22,199 bases of DNA from a virus, in the IMG/VR virus record IMGVR_UViG_3300001851_000217, positions 1 through 22,199 of that record; one strand, given 5' to 3'. The notes under the pieces were generated by a model. That model was not told the origin of the DNA, ran no database searches, and saw only the letters and a program-made list of their open reading frames with translations. Within the stretch, counting starts at the first letter, position 1, and each line of letters starts with the position of its first letter. A program made the position numbers and the translations under genes. Shown here piece after piece: positions 7,517 through 13,131 of this stretch.

Positions 7517-8616
7517 ACGATCAATTTGATACGAGATCAAAGTTCGGAATAAGATACCTAAGCAAAGCAGAATCAGATAAACTACTTGAAACATTAAAAT
7601 CTAAAACTGGAAGACCAAGTGAAAGTACACCAGAAGATTTATTCAGAGATCGCCCAGATATATTAGGTGCAGATGCCGCGGCTACTAGACAATCTAGCCC
7701 AAAATATGATGACAAAAAAGTAACCGCTGCTCTAGAGGCTGGTAAGAAAAAAGATCAGGAAGACAAAGCAAGAGAACAATCAGCTAAAGTTAAACCACCA
7801 AAAGCTGAAGGTCATAAATACTTTATGGGATCTGAAGCATTAGGTAGTGGGGCACACTCAAGAGAAGTATCAGAAGATGTTTATAATAAAGTGCATCATC
7901 AAGGTTACAAACCAAAAATAATTGAAGGTGAAGATGGTAAAAGTGTTGTCACTGCACTGTCAGAAGCAGATCAGAAAGCCGAAGCAAATAAGAAAGGTGG
8001 TGCTAGAGGTGGTAAAAGAGTAGGTGCTGGTAGAAAGCCTAGTAAGAAATCATATGATGAAATGTATTACAATAATCTAATCATCAGTGGAGATGATTCA
8101 ATAACTGCAAAGTTAAAAGCAATCACACATGAGTTAAAATCTGATAAAAAAAAAGCTCTAATTGAAGGATTAAAATCTACAACATACGAATTAAAAGCTA
8201 TAGCAGAATCACTCAAAGGTGGAGGATGGAGAAAAGATTTAAGTCGTAAGAGAAAAAAGCCAAAAACCCATGTCACACCTACTCATGAGGATCATGTAGC
8301 AACTACTACTGATGACAATCGAGATAGTACGAATGCACCTAGTACAAATGAAACAGGAAAAGAAAAGAAGGGAACTGCAAATATGATGGGTAAAGAAGCT
8401 GGTGATGACTTTATGGAACAATTTTATGCAAGATTTGGTAGGAAACGAGAAGATAACCCTGCTGAGATAGATCAAAGTAAAACTGAAGAAGTAAAAGATA
8501 GAAAATATGACCCACCAGAAACAACAAATAAACCAGAGAAAGACAAAGAAAAGTTTCCAAATCCTAAAAAATATACCAGAGCAGATGGTAAATTCGATAA
8601 CAGATACCACGCATAA
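7513..8616 (+). CDS. Charged protein with GAGRKP motif and coiled-coil segment, unknown
   Basis: The ATG overlaps the previous stop as ATGA and is preceded by a GGAGGAAGAGGA Shine-Dalgarno run, so it is translationally coupled. The 367-residue product is mostly low complexity. Residues 162-176 (GGARGGKRVGAGRKP) form a basic glycine motif like that found near the N-terminus of some phage small terminases and DNA-binding proteins. Residues 195-236 are a leucine/lysine heptad-like helix. Residues 236-251 carry a third copy of the GGGWRKDL...KKPK motif seen twice in the preceding protein. The C-terminus is K/E/D-rich. Nucleic-acid contact through the basic motifs is plausible but unproven. Confidence 0.6.
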   Translation: MNDQFDTRSKFGIRYLSKAESDKLLETLKSKTGRPSESTPEDLFRDRPDILGADAAATRQSSPKYDDKKVTAALEAGKKKDQEDKAREQSAKVKPPKAEGHKYFMGSEALGSGAHSREVSEDVYNKVHHQGYKPKIIEGEDGKSVVTALSEADQKAEANKKGGARGGKRVGAGRKPSKKSYDEMYYNNLIISGDDSITAKLKAITHELKSDKKKALIEGLKSTTYELKAIAESLKGGGWRKDLSRKRKKPKTHVTPTHEDHVATTTDDNRDSTNAPSTNETGKEKKGTANMMGKEAGDDFMEQFYARFGRKREDNPAEIDQSKTEEVKDRKYDPPETTNKPEKDKEKFPNPKKYTRADGKFDNRYHA

Positions 8617-8627
8617 ACACATAACCC

Positions 8628-8635
8628 TTATATAA
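8628..8635 (+). promoter_or_regulatory. TATA box for the 41-aa zinc protein gene
   Basis: TTATATAA is centred about 25 nt before the ATG at 8657. This is one of the clearest leaderless-promoter matches in the window. Confidence 0.6.
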
Positions 8636-8656
8636 TCACTATATTAACTTATCTAT

Positions 8657-8782
8657 ATGCGAAAGGATGATACTTTCTATTGTATAGAATGTGGTGCTCA
8701 GTTACCTTGGCGTTATAAAGGAAGGCAAAAGATCTATTGTTCACAGACTTGTAGAAAGGATTATGCAAAAAAGCATAAATAG
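8657..8782 (+). CDS. 41-aa zinc-finger miniprotein
   Basis: ATG at 8657 to TAG at 8780-8782 encodes a protein with FYCIECG (C9, C12) and IYCSQTCRKDY (C28, C32), a C-x2-C/C-x3-C treble-clef-like zinc site as in small archaeal and phage zinc proteins. The C-terminus is lysine-rich (DYAKKHK), suggesting nucleic-acid contact. The promoter spacing supports the ATG. The following RNase H-like gene starts 20 nt downstream and its TATA-like box overlaps the end of this gene. Confidence 0.7.
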   Translation: MRKDDTFYCIECGAQLPWRYKGRQKIYCSQTCRKDYAKKHK

Positions 8783-8802
8783 TTCTACGCTATCCGAAAG
8801 TT

Positions 8803-9153
8803 GTGGTTAAGATTTATATAGATGGTGGTACAAGACACTCCAATATATGCATGGTTGATGGCACTCATGTCGCTGTAAAATATAGGGGTGGTAAGCCAAC
8901 CAATAATGAACTTGAATACCTAGCCCTAATGTATGCACTTGGTTATATTCGTGACAAGTACAAGTGTGCTGATGTAGAAATATGTTCAGATTCTATGCTT
9001 GTAGTAAAACAGATGAATGGTAAATGGAGAGTTACTACTGAATCACTTCTACCACTATGGGAAAAATGTCAATCAATGATGACTAATAAAATAAAAATAA
9101 GATGGATACCCAGAGAGTTTAACCTTGCTGGTCATGTGCTGGAGAAACCTTAA
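8803..9153 (+). CDS. RNase HI-like protein with an altered C-terminal catalytic motif
   Basis: A 116-residue RNase HI fold. IYIDGG supplies D7, TNNELEYLAL supplies E38, ICSDSMLVVKQMNGK supplies D63, and the last segment is RWIPREFNLAGHVLE. RNase HI removes RNA from RNA:DNA hybrids, useful for primer removal. In classical enzymes the last segment reads like PREENxxAD with a fourth acidic ligand; here AG-H replaces A-D, leaving E114 as the only nearby acid. It starts at GTG (8803), with CATAAATA at 8773-8780 about 26 nt upstream. Its 3' end overlaps the convergent RHH gene by 35 nt. Confidence 0.8.
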   Translation: MVKIYIDGGTRHSNICMVDGTHVAVKYRGGKPTNNELEYLALMYALGYIRDKYKCADVEICSDSMLVVKQMNGKWRVTTESLLPLWEKCQSMMTNKIKIRWIPREFNLAGHVLEKP

Positions 9154-9361
9154 CAGGGTAAGTTGGGTGTGCAGTAGAACCAGTATCATTACTGGTTGCT
9201 TTATAGTGATCTAATATTCTTTTAAAGATTACAGAATCACTTTCATACATATCACCGTTTCTAGTCTTCTTAACTAGTTTGGCTAATTTTCTAAACTCTT
9301 CCTTATCAGCCCAACTAATACTGATAGTTGTATGTGAGTTACCAATTTTACGCCTTGCCAT
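9119..9361 (-). CDS. Ribbon-helix-helix (CopG/Arc-like) DNA-binding protein
   Basis: An 80-residue protein with a short beta strand, HTTISISW (10-17), then a helix ADKEEFRKLAKLVKK and a second helix, ESDSVIFKRILDHYK (40-54). This is the order expected for a dimeric RHH transcription factor. The C-terminal 25 residues are polar and low complexity. It is the first leftward gene after the long rightward arm and is divergent from the gene at 9444. Both promoters fall within the 82-bp gap, so it may regulate itself and its neighbour. Confidence 0.65.
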   Translation of the reverse strand: MARRKIGNSHTTISISWADKEEFRKLAKLVKKTRNGDMYESDSVIFKRILDHYKATSNDTGSTAHPTYPVKVSPAHDQQG

Positions 9362-9378
9362 AAATACATTTCAAATTA

Positions 9379-9390
9379 CTTATATATAAA
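9379..9390 (-). promoter_or_regulatory. TATA box for the RHH gene at 9361
   Basis: On the minus strand TTTATATATAAG is centred about 24 nt upstream of the ATG at 9361, consistent with a leaderless transcript. Confidence 0.55.
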
Positions 9391-9414
9391 TGTTCTTCCA
9401 TTATAATAGATACG

Positions 9415-9423
9415 TTTATATAA
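9415..9423 (+). promoter_or_regulatory. TATA box for the CxC protein gene at 9444
   Basis: TTTATATAA is centred 25 nt upstream of the ATG at 9444. It lies about 25 bp from the oppositely directed TATA box. Confidence 0.6.
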
Positions 9424-9443
9424 CAAATATATGTATGTAAAAT

Positions 9444-9848
9444 ATGGGTATACAACTCAAAGCCAAATTTAATGGTACTTGTAATTGTGGAGAATCGTGG
9501 AAAGTAGGAGATGATATTTTCTATCAAAAATTCCCTAAAGCAATATGTGCTAATGAGACATGCTTCATAGAACAAGGTGGGGTTAAGGATACTCCTAGAA
9601 GAAAGGCATTTAATCCCACTGATCCAAGAAGCATAATCATTACCAATGTACCAGAAGTTAAAATCTCAAATGATACATCCATGATAGCAGACTTGTGGCG
9701 ACAATACTTTAGACAGGCACATGAACTGACTAAGGAAGTTTATCCACAAGAAGATGTTAACGCAGATAGATTCGGTATGATTAGGCAAACAATACTTAAT
9801 CAGTTAGTTAATCTTGCTGGTGTTATAGTCACAAGAGACAGAGAGTAA
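9444..9848 (+). CDS. 134-aa protein with N-terminal CxC...C zinc site
   Basis: The N-terminal 40 residues form a small beta-rich zinc site with C13 and C15 (CNCGESW) and C35 and C40 (AICANETCF), around VGDDIFYQKFP. The middle contains DPRSIIITNVPEV. The C-terminal half is helical (MIADLWRQYFRQAHELTKE; FGMIRQTILNQLVNLAGVIV). The ATG fits the leaderless promoter. The 3' end overlaps a convergent minus-strand miniprotein gene, and a T-rich terminator follows the stop. I do not recognise the family; a zinc knuckle plus a helical domain suggests a nucleic-acid or protein adaptor. Confidence 0.65.
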   Translation: MGIQLKAKFNGTCNCGESWKVGDDIFYQKFPKAICANETCFIEQGGVKDTPRRKAFNPTDPRSIIITNVPEVKISNDTSMIADLWRQYFRQAHELTKEVYPQEDVNADRFGMIRQTILNQLVNLAGVIVTRDRE

Positions 9849-9946
9849 TCCCTCTTTTTTATTTTACACGACTCACAGTAAACATATGATGTATGTTCGG
9901 TAGTACGAACTTCTTCTCCACACATTAAACAATGTATATTTTCCAC
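9800..9946 (-). CDS. 48-aa zinc-ribbon miniprotein
   Basis: Starts at GTG (9946) and ends at TGA (9800-9802). The product contains IHCLMCGEE (C6, C9) and VYCESCK (C24, C27), a two-knuckle zinc ribbon, followed by a basic KIKKRDY stretch. A minus-strand TATA box (TTTATATA, plus coordinates 9968-9975) is centred about 25 nt upstream of the GTG, which supports that start. It overlaps the convergent 134-aa gene by 49 nt; the cysteine pairs lie outside the overlap, so the zinc domain itself is not constrained by the other frame. Confidence 0.6.
   Translation of the reverse strand: MENIHCLMCGEEVRTTEHTSYVYCESCKIKKRDYSLSLVTITPARLTN
9849..9865 (+). terminator. T-rich transcription terminator
   Basis: Directly after the TAA of the 134-aa gene, the sequence reads TCCCTCTTTTTTATTTTAC. 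Archaeal transcription ends at U-rich tracts without a needed hairpin. A near-identical sequence follows the TAA at 13107. Confidence 0.5.
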
Positions 9947-9967
9947 AATAAAATCAAAATTAACTAG

Positions 9968-9975
9968 TATATAAA
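9968..9975 (-). promoter_or_regulatory. TATA box for the 48-aa zinc protein gene
   Basis: TTTATATA on the minus strand is centred 25-26 nt upstream of GTG 9946. It lies just after the stop of the DUF1599-like gene. Confidence 0.55.
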
Positions 9976-9980
9976 TCTTA

Positions 9981-10334
9981 CTATTTATCCAAGTCTAGAT
10001 TATACCAACCCATCTCATGTAGTATATCAACAAGTCCATATCCAGCCAAGTCAGCGAAAGTATCAAAAGTTCCTTCAGATCCCAGATCTACTTTATTTAC
10101 AAAGTGCTCACGGAGTCTACTGGTTTTATCATAAACTCTACAGAATATACCTAGCTGTCCCAAATCATTTATGTTCTTCTTACCATACTTATGATTCTTT
10201 GAAATGATTAACAGAGCCATGGCATCAGTTACTATCTTAACAGCATCTTGAAAGTTCTTTGGTTGTAAGTCATATGCACCAACTTTTTGTAAAGCAGTTT
10301 TAAAATCAGGACAATCTTCAATCATGTTTACCAT
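9981..10334 (-). CDS. DUF1599-like (nucleotide modification-associated domain 1) protein
   Basis: A 117-residue all-helical protein with the signature of the phage DUF1599/NMAD1 group. It has ALLIISKNHKYGKKN (KNHKYG 46-51), then GIFCRVYDKTSRLREHF with R66, D69-K70 and R73-L74, then SEGTFDTFADLAGYG with E87, D91 and DLAGYG (95-100). The family has been proposed to act in modified-nucleotide metabolism; its exact reaction is not known to me. The ATG at 10334 overlaps the end of the upstream 36-aa zinc gene; an internal ATG at 10325 is an alternative. Presence alongside the TGT/DpdA-like gene hints at base modification. Confidence 0.6.
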   Translation of the reverse strand: MVNMIEDCPDFKTALQKVGAYDLQPKNFQDAVKIVTDAMALLIISKNHKYGKKNINDLGQLGIFCRVYDKTSRLREHFVNKVDLGSEGTFDTFADLAGYGLVDILHEMGWYNLDLDK

Positions 10335-10438
10335 GTACTACCCTTATCAGAACAATCCATATGAGCCCCACAATTAGGACATATCAAATGACATGCATTA
10401 AGATTCTTCATCTCAAAGTCACACCTATCGCACTTCAT
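10328..10438 (-). CDS. 36-aa double-CxxC zinc miniprotein
   Basis: ATG at 10438 to TAA at 10328-10330. The product has KCDRCDFE (C3, C6), then C16 and ICPNCGAH (C20, C23) and C28, a zinc ribbon filling the protein. It starts 7 nt after the stop of the OB-like gene and overlaps the start of the DUF1599-like gene by 7 nt, so all three are likely one leftward operon read from the promoter near 10814. Confidence 0.65.
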   Translation of the reverse strand: MKCDRCDFEMKNLNACHLICPNCGAHMDCSDKGSTW

Positions 10439-10445
10439 AAAAAAA

Positions 10446-10787
10446 TTAAGAAGTAGTTTGCTTGGGTGCAAACATACTGAGAGCTAGCATTTTTCTGCCA
10501 GTCTTTTCGGCTTCTCTCTCAACTACCCAAACGTCTAATCCATCTGATGCATCCTTCTGGACACATTTTTCCACTACGTCATTCCAGTATTCAGATTTTG
10601 CTTGACCGATTATAGTCTTACCAAAGGAATGTCTCATTCCTTCAGTAGTCTTAATCTCTGCAATATCCGAACCCAATCCCTCAACGTATCTTACCTTAAA
10701 GTTCTGGACAGTTAGTTTGTCTCCAGCCTTAAGTGGTACAGATTTCTCATACGTTTTTCCAGTATCGAGTACTTCGGAAACGTTCAT
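10446..10787 (-). CDS. 113-aa beta-rich protein, possible OB-fold single-strand binder
   Basis: The first 25 residues are a linker (MNVSEVLDTGKTY). Alternating strands follow: DKLTVQNFKVRYVEG, DIAEIKTTEGMRHSF, then a helix SEYWNDVVEKCVQKD and strands DVWVVEREAEKTGRKMLAL. This order of strands with a helix and K/R/Y/F-rich edges is compatible with an OB fold, and a small SSB-like protein would fit a replication region. However, I see no diagnostic motif. It heads a three-gene leftward operon with a good TATA box. Confidence in the gene is high, in the fold low. Confidence 0.55.
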   Translation of the reverse strand: MNVSEVLDTGKTYEKSVPLKAGDKLTVQNFKVRYVEGLGSDIAEIKTTEGMRHSFGKTIIGQAKSEYWNDVVEKCVQKDASDGLDVWVVEREAEKTGRKMLALSMFAPKQTTS

Positions 10788-10810
10788 TAGTTATTGATAG
10801 TTAATCTAAA

Positions 10811-10818
10811 ATATAAAG
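10811..10818 (-). promoter_or_regulatory. TATA box for the OB-like/DUF1599 operon
   Basis: CTTTATAT on the minus strand is centred about 27 nt upstream of the ATG at 10787. It overlaps the region just below the 32-aa zinc gene's stop. Confidence 0.5.
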
Positions 10819-10819
10819 G

Positions 10820-10918
10820 TTATTGTTGGTAAACTAAACAATCAACACAGTAGATCTTACCTCGTGTTGGTTTTAATTCAACATTGGATTTAAAACATTT
10901 ATGACAGAGACCACGCAT
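10820..10918 (-). CDS. 32-aa zinc-ribbon miniprotein
   Basis: ATG at 10918 to TAA at 10820-10822. The product is essentially two knuckles, LCHKCFKS (C5, C8) and IYCVDCLV (C24, C27), joined by a basic loop ELKPTRGK. A minus-strand TATA box at 10939-10948 is centred 25 nt upstream. It has no room for any other domain, so it is probably a zinc-stabilised adaptor or nucleic-acid binder. Confidence 0.6.
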   Translation of the reverse strand: MRGLCHKCFKSNVELKPTRGKIYCVDCLVYQQ

Positions 10919-10924
10919 AGTTAC

Positions 10925-10948
10925 TTTTAAATAGTAGGATTTAATATA
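10925..10948. promoter_or_regulatory. Compact divergent promoter pair
   Basis: Plus-strand TTTTAAATA (10925-10933) is centred 26 nt before GTG 10955. Minus-strand TATATTAAAT (10939-10948) is centred about 25 nt before ATG 10918. Each TATA box lies inside the other transcript's initial promoter region, only about 15 bp apart, so initiation in one direction may exclude the other. Confidence 0.5.
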
Positions 10949-10954
10949 CTATTT

Positions 10955-11230
10955 GTGGAATGGGAAAGATTACCAAATGGTAAATGGAAACCTAAGAAGG
11001 TTTTTACAAAGTCATCTGATGGTAAGTTTGATTGGGATGATCCAAGATACATAGCCAAGATGAAGAAACAAATGCAAGAGACAGTAATATGGTGTGAGTT
11101 TTGTAAGGATTATTATAACTTACTAGCCCCATGCATACATCATTTACCAGATACATATGCCAATTTTAAAAAGAAAAAAGAGTATTATAGTAAGCCTGTA
11201 GAATACAAATCTGATGATACTTTAGATTAA
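10955..11230 (+). CDS. 91-aa basic protein with CxxC...CxHH zinc site
   Basis: A GTG start at 10955 is chosen from the TATA spacing. The N-terminus (MEWERLPNGKWKPKKVF) and DWDDPRYIAKMKKQM are basic and aromatic. WCEFCKDYY (C47, C50) and APCIHHLPD (C60, H62, H63) form a likely CCCH-type zinc site. The C-terminus is lysine/tyrosine-rich. It is convergent with the gene at 11241, separated by only 10 bp containing an A/T run. Family unknown. Confidence 0.6.
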   Translation: MEWERLPNGKWKPKKVFTKSSDGKFDWDDPRYIAKMKKQMQETVIWCEFCKDYYNLLAPCIHHLPDTYANFKKKKEYYSKPVEYKSDDTLD

Positions 11231-11236
11231 AAAAAA
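11229..11236 (-). terminator. Poly-T terminator of the leftward 93-aa gene
   Basis: Eight A on the plus strand give eight T on the minus strand, 4 nt past the TAA of the gene at 11241. This suits archaeal U-tract termination and keeps the convergent transcripts apart. Confidence 0.45.
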
Positions 11237-11240
11237 GAGT

Positions 11241-11522
11241 TTAGATGATCTCGAACTCATCGTTCCAACCAGCTCCTCGCCAAGTGGAATCGAAAGCTCT
11301 GACCTTCAATGTTGCCTTTCCTTTCAGGGATCTGTCTTTACGTTTCAGTAGAACTTCAACGTCATTATCCCCTGCTTCTGTTTGGAAAGCAATTACAGGA
11401 GAACCGTTTTGGTAGATGCCACCACTAATAAAATGTGCACCATCAACTCTAATTCGTAGAGTTGTTCCTTCTTTAGCTGCGTTTCCCTGTTTTGATGTAA
11501 TGAAACTTGCTGAGTATTTCAT
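11241..11522 (-). CDS. 93-aa beta-rich protein, unknown
   Basis: A single-gene leftward unit with its own promoter (CTTAAATAC, plus 11545-11553) and a poly-T terminator. The protein is a series of predicted strands: KYSASFITS, TTLRIRVDGAHFISGG, SPVIAFQTEAGDNDVEVLLKRKD, KGKATLKVRAFDSTWRG, ending WNDEFEII. There are no cysteines and no signal peptide. The alternating pattern and glycine turns suggest a small beta sandwich or barrel. Its isolated, well-delimited transcription unit and its higher G+C than neighbours (by eye) suggest separate expression, perhaps strong. Function unknown. Confidence 0.6.
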   Translation of the reverse strand: MKYSASFITSKQGNAAKEGTTLRIRVDGAHFISGGIYQNGSPVIAFQTEAGDNDVEVLLKRKDRSLKGKATLKVRAFDSTWRGAGWNDEFEII

Positions 11523-11530
11523 TGTTAAAT

Positions 11531-11539
11531 AAATATATA
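11531..11539 (+). promoter_or_regulatory. TATA box supporting the ATG at 11562
   Basis: AAATATATA is centred about 26 nt before ATG 11562. It is too close to the alternative GTG at 11553, and so favours the shorter product. Confidence 0.45.
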
Positions 11540-11561
11540 CTGGTGTATTTAAGTGTTTCTG

Positions 11562-11804
11562 ATGAATTGGTTATTCATATATGTGGTCATTACAGGGTTC
11601 GTATTTGGATGGACTTTGAACATGATACATACAGCTGACTTGGTATATAAAACAATACCAGAACATTTCCCTATAAAAAATATGTCCATGACAAAAAATT
11701 ATGAGGGCGTGAAAGATTGGGGTGGTAGTAGACTACCATGTATGACTAGTCTTTATTATCTGGATACTCATGTGCAAGTAGATCTTTTCAACTGTCAAGT
11801 TTAA
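11562..11804 (+). CDS. Small single-pass membrane protein (80 aa)
   Basis: Start placed at ATG 11562 rather than GTG 11553 because of the TATA spacing. Residues 3-20 (WLFIYVVITGFVFGWTLN) form one hydrophobic segment, a transmembrane helix or uncleaved signal anchor. The remaining 60 residues (with C60 and C78) would lie on one side of the membrane. Possible jobs include holin-like, entry or superinfection-exclusion functions, but nothing in the sequence separates these. It is followed 39 bp later by the phosphoesterase gene, which has its own promoter. Confidence 0.55.
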   Translation: MNWLFIYVVITGFVFGWTLNMIHTADLVYKTIPEHFPIKNMSMTKNYEGVKDWGGSRLPCMTSLYYLDTHVQVDLFNCQV

Positions 11805-11813
11805 AACAATAGG

Positions 11814-11822
11814 TTAATATAA
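11814..11822 (+). promoter_or_regulatory. TATA box for the phosphoesterase-wHTH pair
   Basis: TTAATATAA is centred 26 nt before ATG 11844, indicating a leaderless transcript starting at that codon. Confidence 0.55.
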
Positions 11823-11843
11823 TGGTCGCACCTACGACTATAC

Positions 11844-12644
11844 ATGTTCTGCATACGCAAAACAATAGAACTTCCGAAGAAAGATTCAGTCATACACCTA
11901 AGACCTTTAGGTGATATTCATTTGGGTAACTTGGGATGCGATGTAGACAAGTATATGAAGAACATCGAGTTCCTAAAAAAACACGATGATTATATTGTCA
12001 TTGGAATGGGAGATTACATTGACAATGTAATGGCATATGCTAATGGTGGTGTTGACAAACGTTGGAATCCAGAAACGATTGACAGACGTATGTTAACAAC
12101 CGAAGAACAAACAGAGACTTTCATAGAATCATGGAAGCCTATAGCCCATAAGACTCTAGGACTTCACGCTGGAAATCATGAATGGAAAACCATTAACCAG
12201 AAAAGATTCATCACAGATTTTTGTAAACCATTAGACCTACCTTATATGGGTAGACTTGCATACACAAGTTTAACATTTGAACACAAAGGCAAGGAAATCA
12301 GAAACTACCTCATACTATCAATGCATGGGGGATACTCTGGTATTCAAGCAGGTGGTGCTGTCAACAGAATGAAAGCAATCACTGGTGACTTTGACTGTGA
12401 CTTGGTACTGATGGGTCACAACCATGATACATGGGTAAGACCAATAGTAAGAACAGGTTATGACAGAAAACATAACGTACCTGTAGAGAAGAAAGTTCTC
12501 ATGGGTAATACAGGAACATTCCTAAGAGGATATGAAAAGGGCGTAGATAGTTATGTGGAAATCAATCCTAAAGAAGCGAAGAGGGTTGGCACAATCACAA
12601 TAACATTCGATCCATACAAAGGAGACTTGTTCGGTCATGACTAG
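11844..12644 (+). CDS. Calcineurin-like metallophosphoesterase
   Basis: A 266-residue binuclear metal phosphoesterase with all five motifs: GDIHLG (23-28), GDYID (56-60), GNHE (110-113), the HGG histidine (H161) and GHNHD (191-195). Family members hydrolyse phosphodiesters or phosphomonoesters, including Mre11-type nucleases; the motif spacing here is that of a compact single-domain enzyme without the Mre11 capping region. It may act on viral or host nucleic acid or nucleotides. The gene overlaps the downstream wHTH gene by 8 nt, indicating co-expression. The substrate cannot be inferred. It begins with a leaderless ATG. Confidence 0.85.
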   Translation: MFCIRKTIELPKKDSVIHLRPLGDIHLGNLGCDVDKYMKNIEFLKKHDDYIVIGMGDYIDNVMAYANGGVDKRWNPETIDRRMLTTEEQTETFIESWKPIAHKTLGLHAGNHEWKTINQKRFITDFCKPLDLPYMGRLAYTSLTFEHKGKEIRNYLILSMHGGYSGIQAGGAVNRMKAITGDFDCDLVLMGHNHDTWVRPIVRTGYDRKHNVPVEKKVLMGNTGTFLRGYEKGVDSYVEINPKEAKRVGTITITFDPYKGDLFGHD

Positions 12645-12909
12645 ATACAGTGGAAAACTTCTCAAAGCAGATAGTATCGAGGACTTGAAGGAGATTCATA
12701 GATTAGAGCCAAAGGATACTCTAAGATATAAGGCATACAGATATGTCAAAGACCATAAAAGACCTACGACTTTGAATGAAATACATAGGGCAATTAGCCC
12801 AAACTCAACACGTAGAGTCTTTGAAAGAATCTTATATGACTTGTCAAATGCTGATTATATATCTAGATATAAATGTCAATGTGGTTGCTCATACATTTAT
12901 ACACCTTAA
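12637..12909 (+). CDS. Winged-helix-like protein with C-terminal CxCxC tail
   Basis: A 90-residue protein. Residues 25-76 resemble a winged helix: a helix LRYKAYRYVKDHKRP, then TTLNEIHRAISPNSTRRVFERILYDL as the HTH and recognition helices, then DYISRY as the wing strand. The tail KCQCGCSYIYTP places C80, C82 and C84 two apart, an unusual cluster for zinc or another metal. It overlaps the phosphoesterase gene by 8 nt. It is probably a DNA-binding partner or regulator, and an eight-T terminator follows. Confidence 0.6.
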   Translation: MTRYSGKLLKADSIEDLKEIHRLEPKDTLRYKAYRYVKDHKRPTTLNEIHRAISPNSTRRVFERILYDLSNADYISRYKCQCGCSYIYTP

Positions 12910-12917
12910 TTTTTTTT
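12910..12917 (+). terminator. Eight-T terminator after the wHTH gene
   Basis: TTTTTTTT starts at the base after the TAA stop at 12907-12909, the form expected of archaeal intrinsic termination. Confidence 0.5.
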
Positions 12918-12957
12918 ACATTAATTTTAAATATGGGACTTGTTCTAGTAAAGTTCT

Positions 12958-13107
12958 ATGTTCATAAATATCTGCTGGAAAAAAGATAACAGCGTTATGA
13001 AATCACTCATGCCTATTGATAAGGCGAGTAAACTTGTACAGAAATTAGAGAGTCAAGGTATTAAAACTTGGTTTGAATTAGAAACTCCTACTCTGTTACA
13101 ACAATAA
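12958..13107 (+). CDS. 49-aa hypothetical protein
   Basis: ATG at 12958 to TAA at 13105-13107. A TATA-like TTTTAAATA (12925-12933) is centred 29 nt upstream, slightly far but acceptable. The product has a hydrophobic start (MFINICWKK) and a plausible helix MPIDKASKLVQKLESQGIKTWFEL, then TPTLLQQ. A terminator like that after 9848 follows the stop exactly, which supports a real transcription unit. An internal ATG (M14 or M18) could give a shorter form. No family recognised. Confidence 0.45.
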   Translation: MFINICWKKDNSVMKSLMPIDKASKLVQKLESQGIKTWFELETPTLLQQ

Positions 13108-13124
13108 TCCTCTTTTTATTTTTG
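13108..13124 (+). terminator. T-rich terminator, same type as at 9849
   Basis: After TAA the sequence reads TCCTCTTTTTATTTTTG, nearly the same as at 9849-9865 and in the same position relative to the stop codon. Confidence 0.5.
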
Positions 13125-13131
13125 AATTTAG

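Noticed and set aside
11852-11859. ATACGCAA near the phosphoesterase start, resembling the TRCGYA box
   Set aside because: Single six-base match inside coding sequence, without dyad or 9-bp periodicity.
12933-12986. Seventeen-codon ORF starting ATG at 12933
   Set aside because: Very short, its ATG lies in the TATA-like run, and it overlaps the better supported 49-aa frame.
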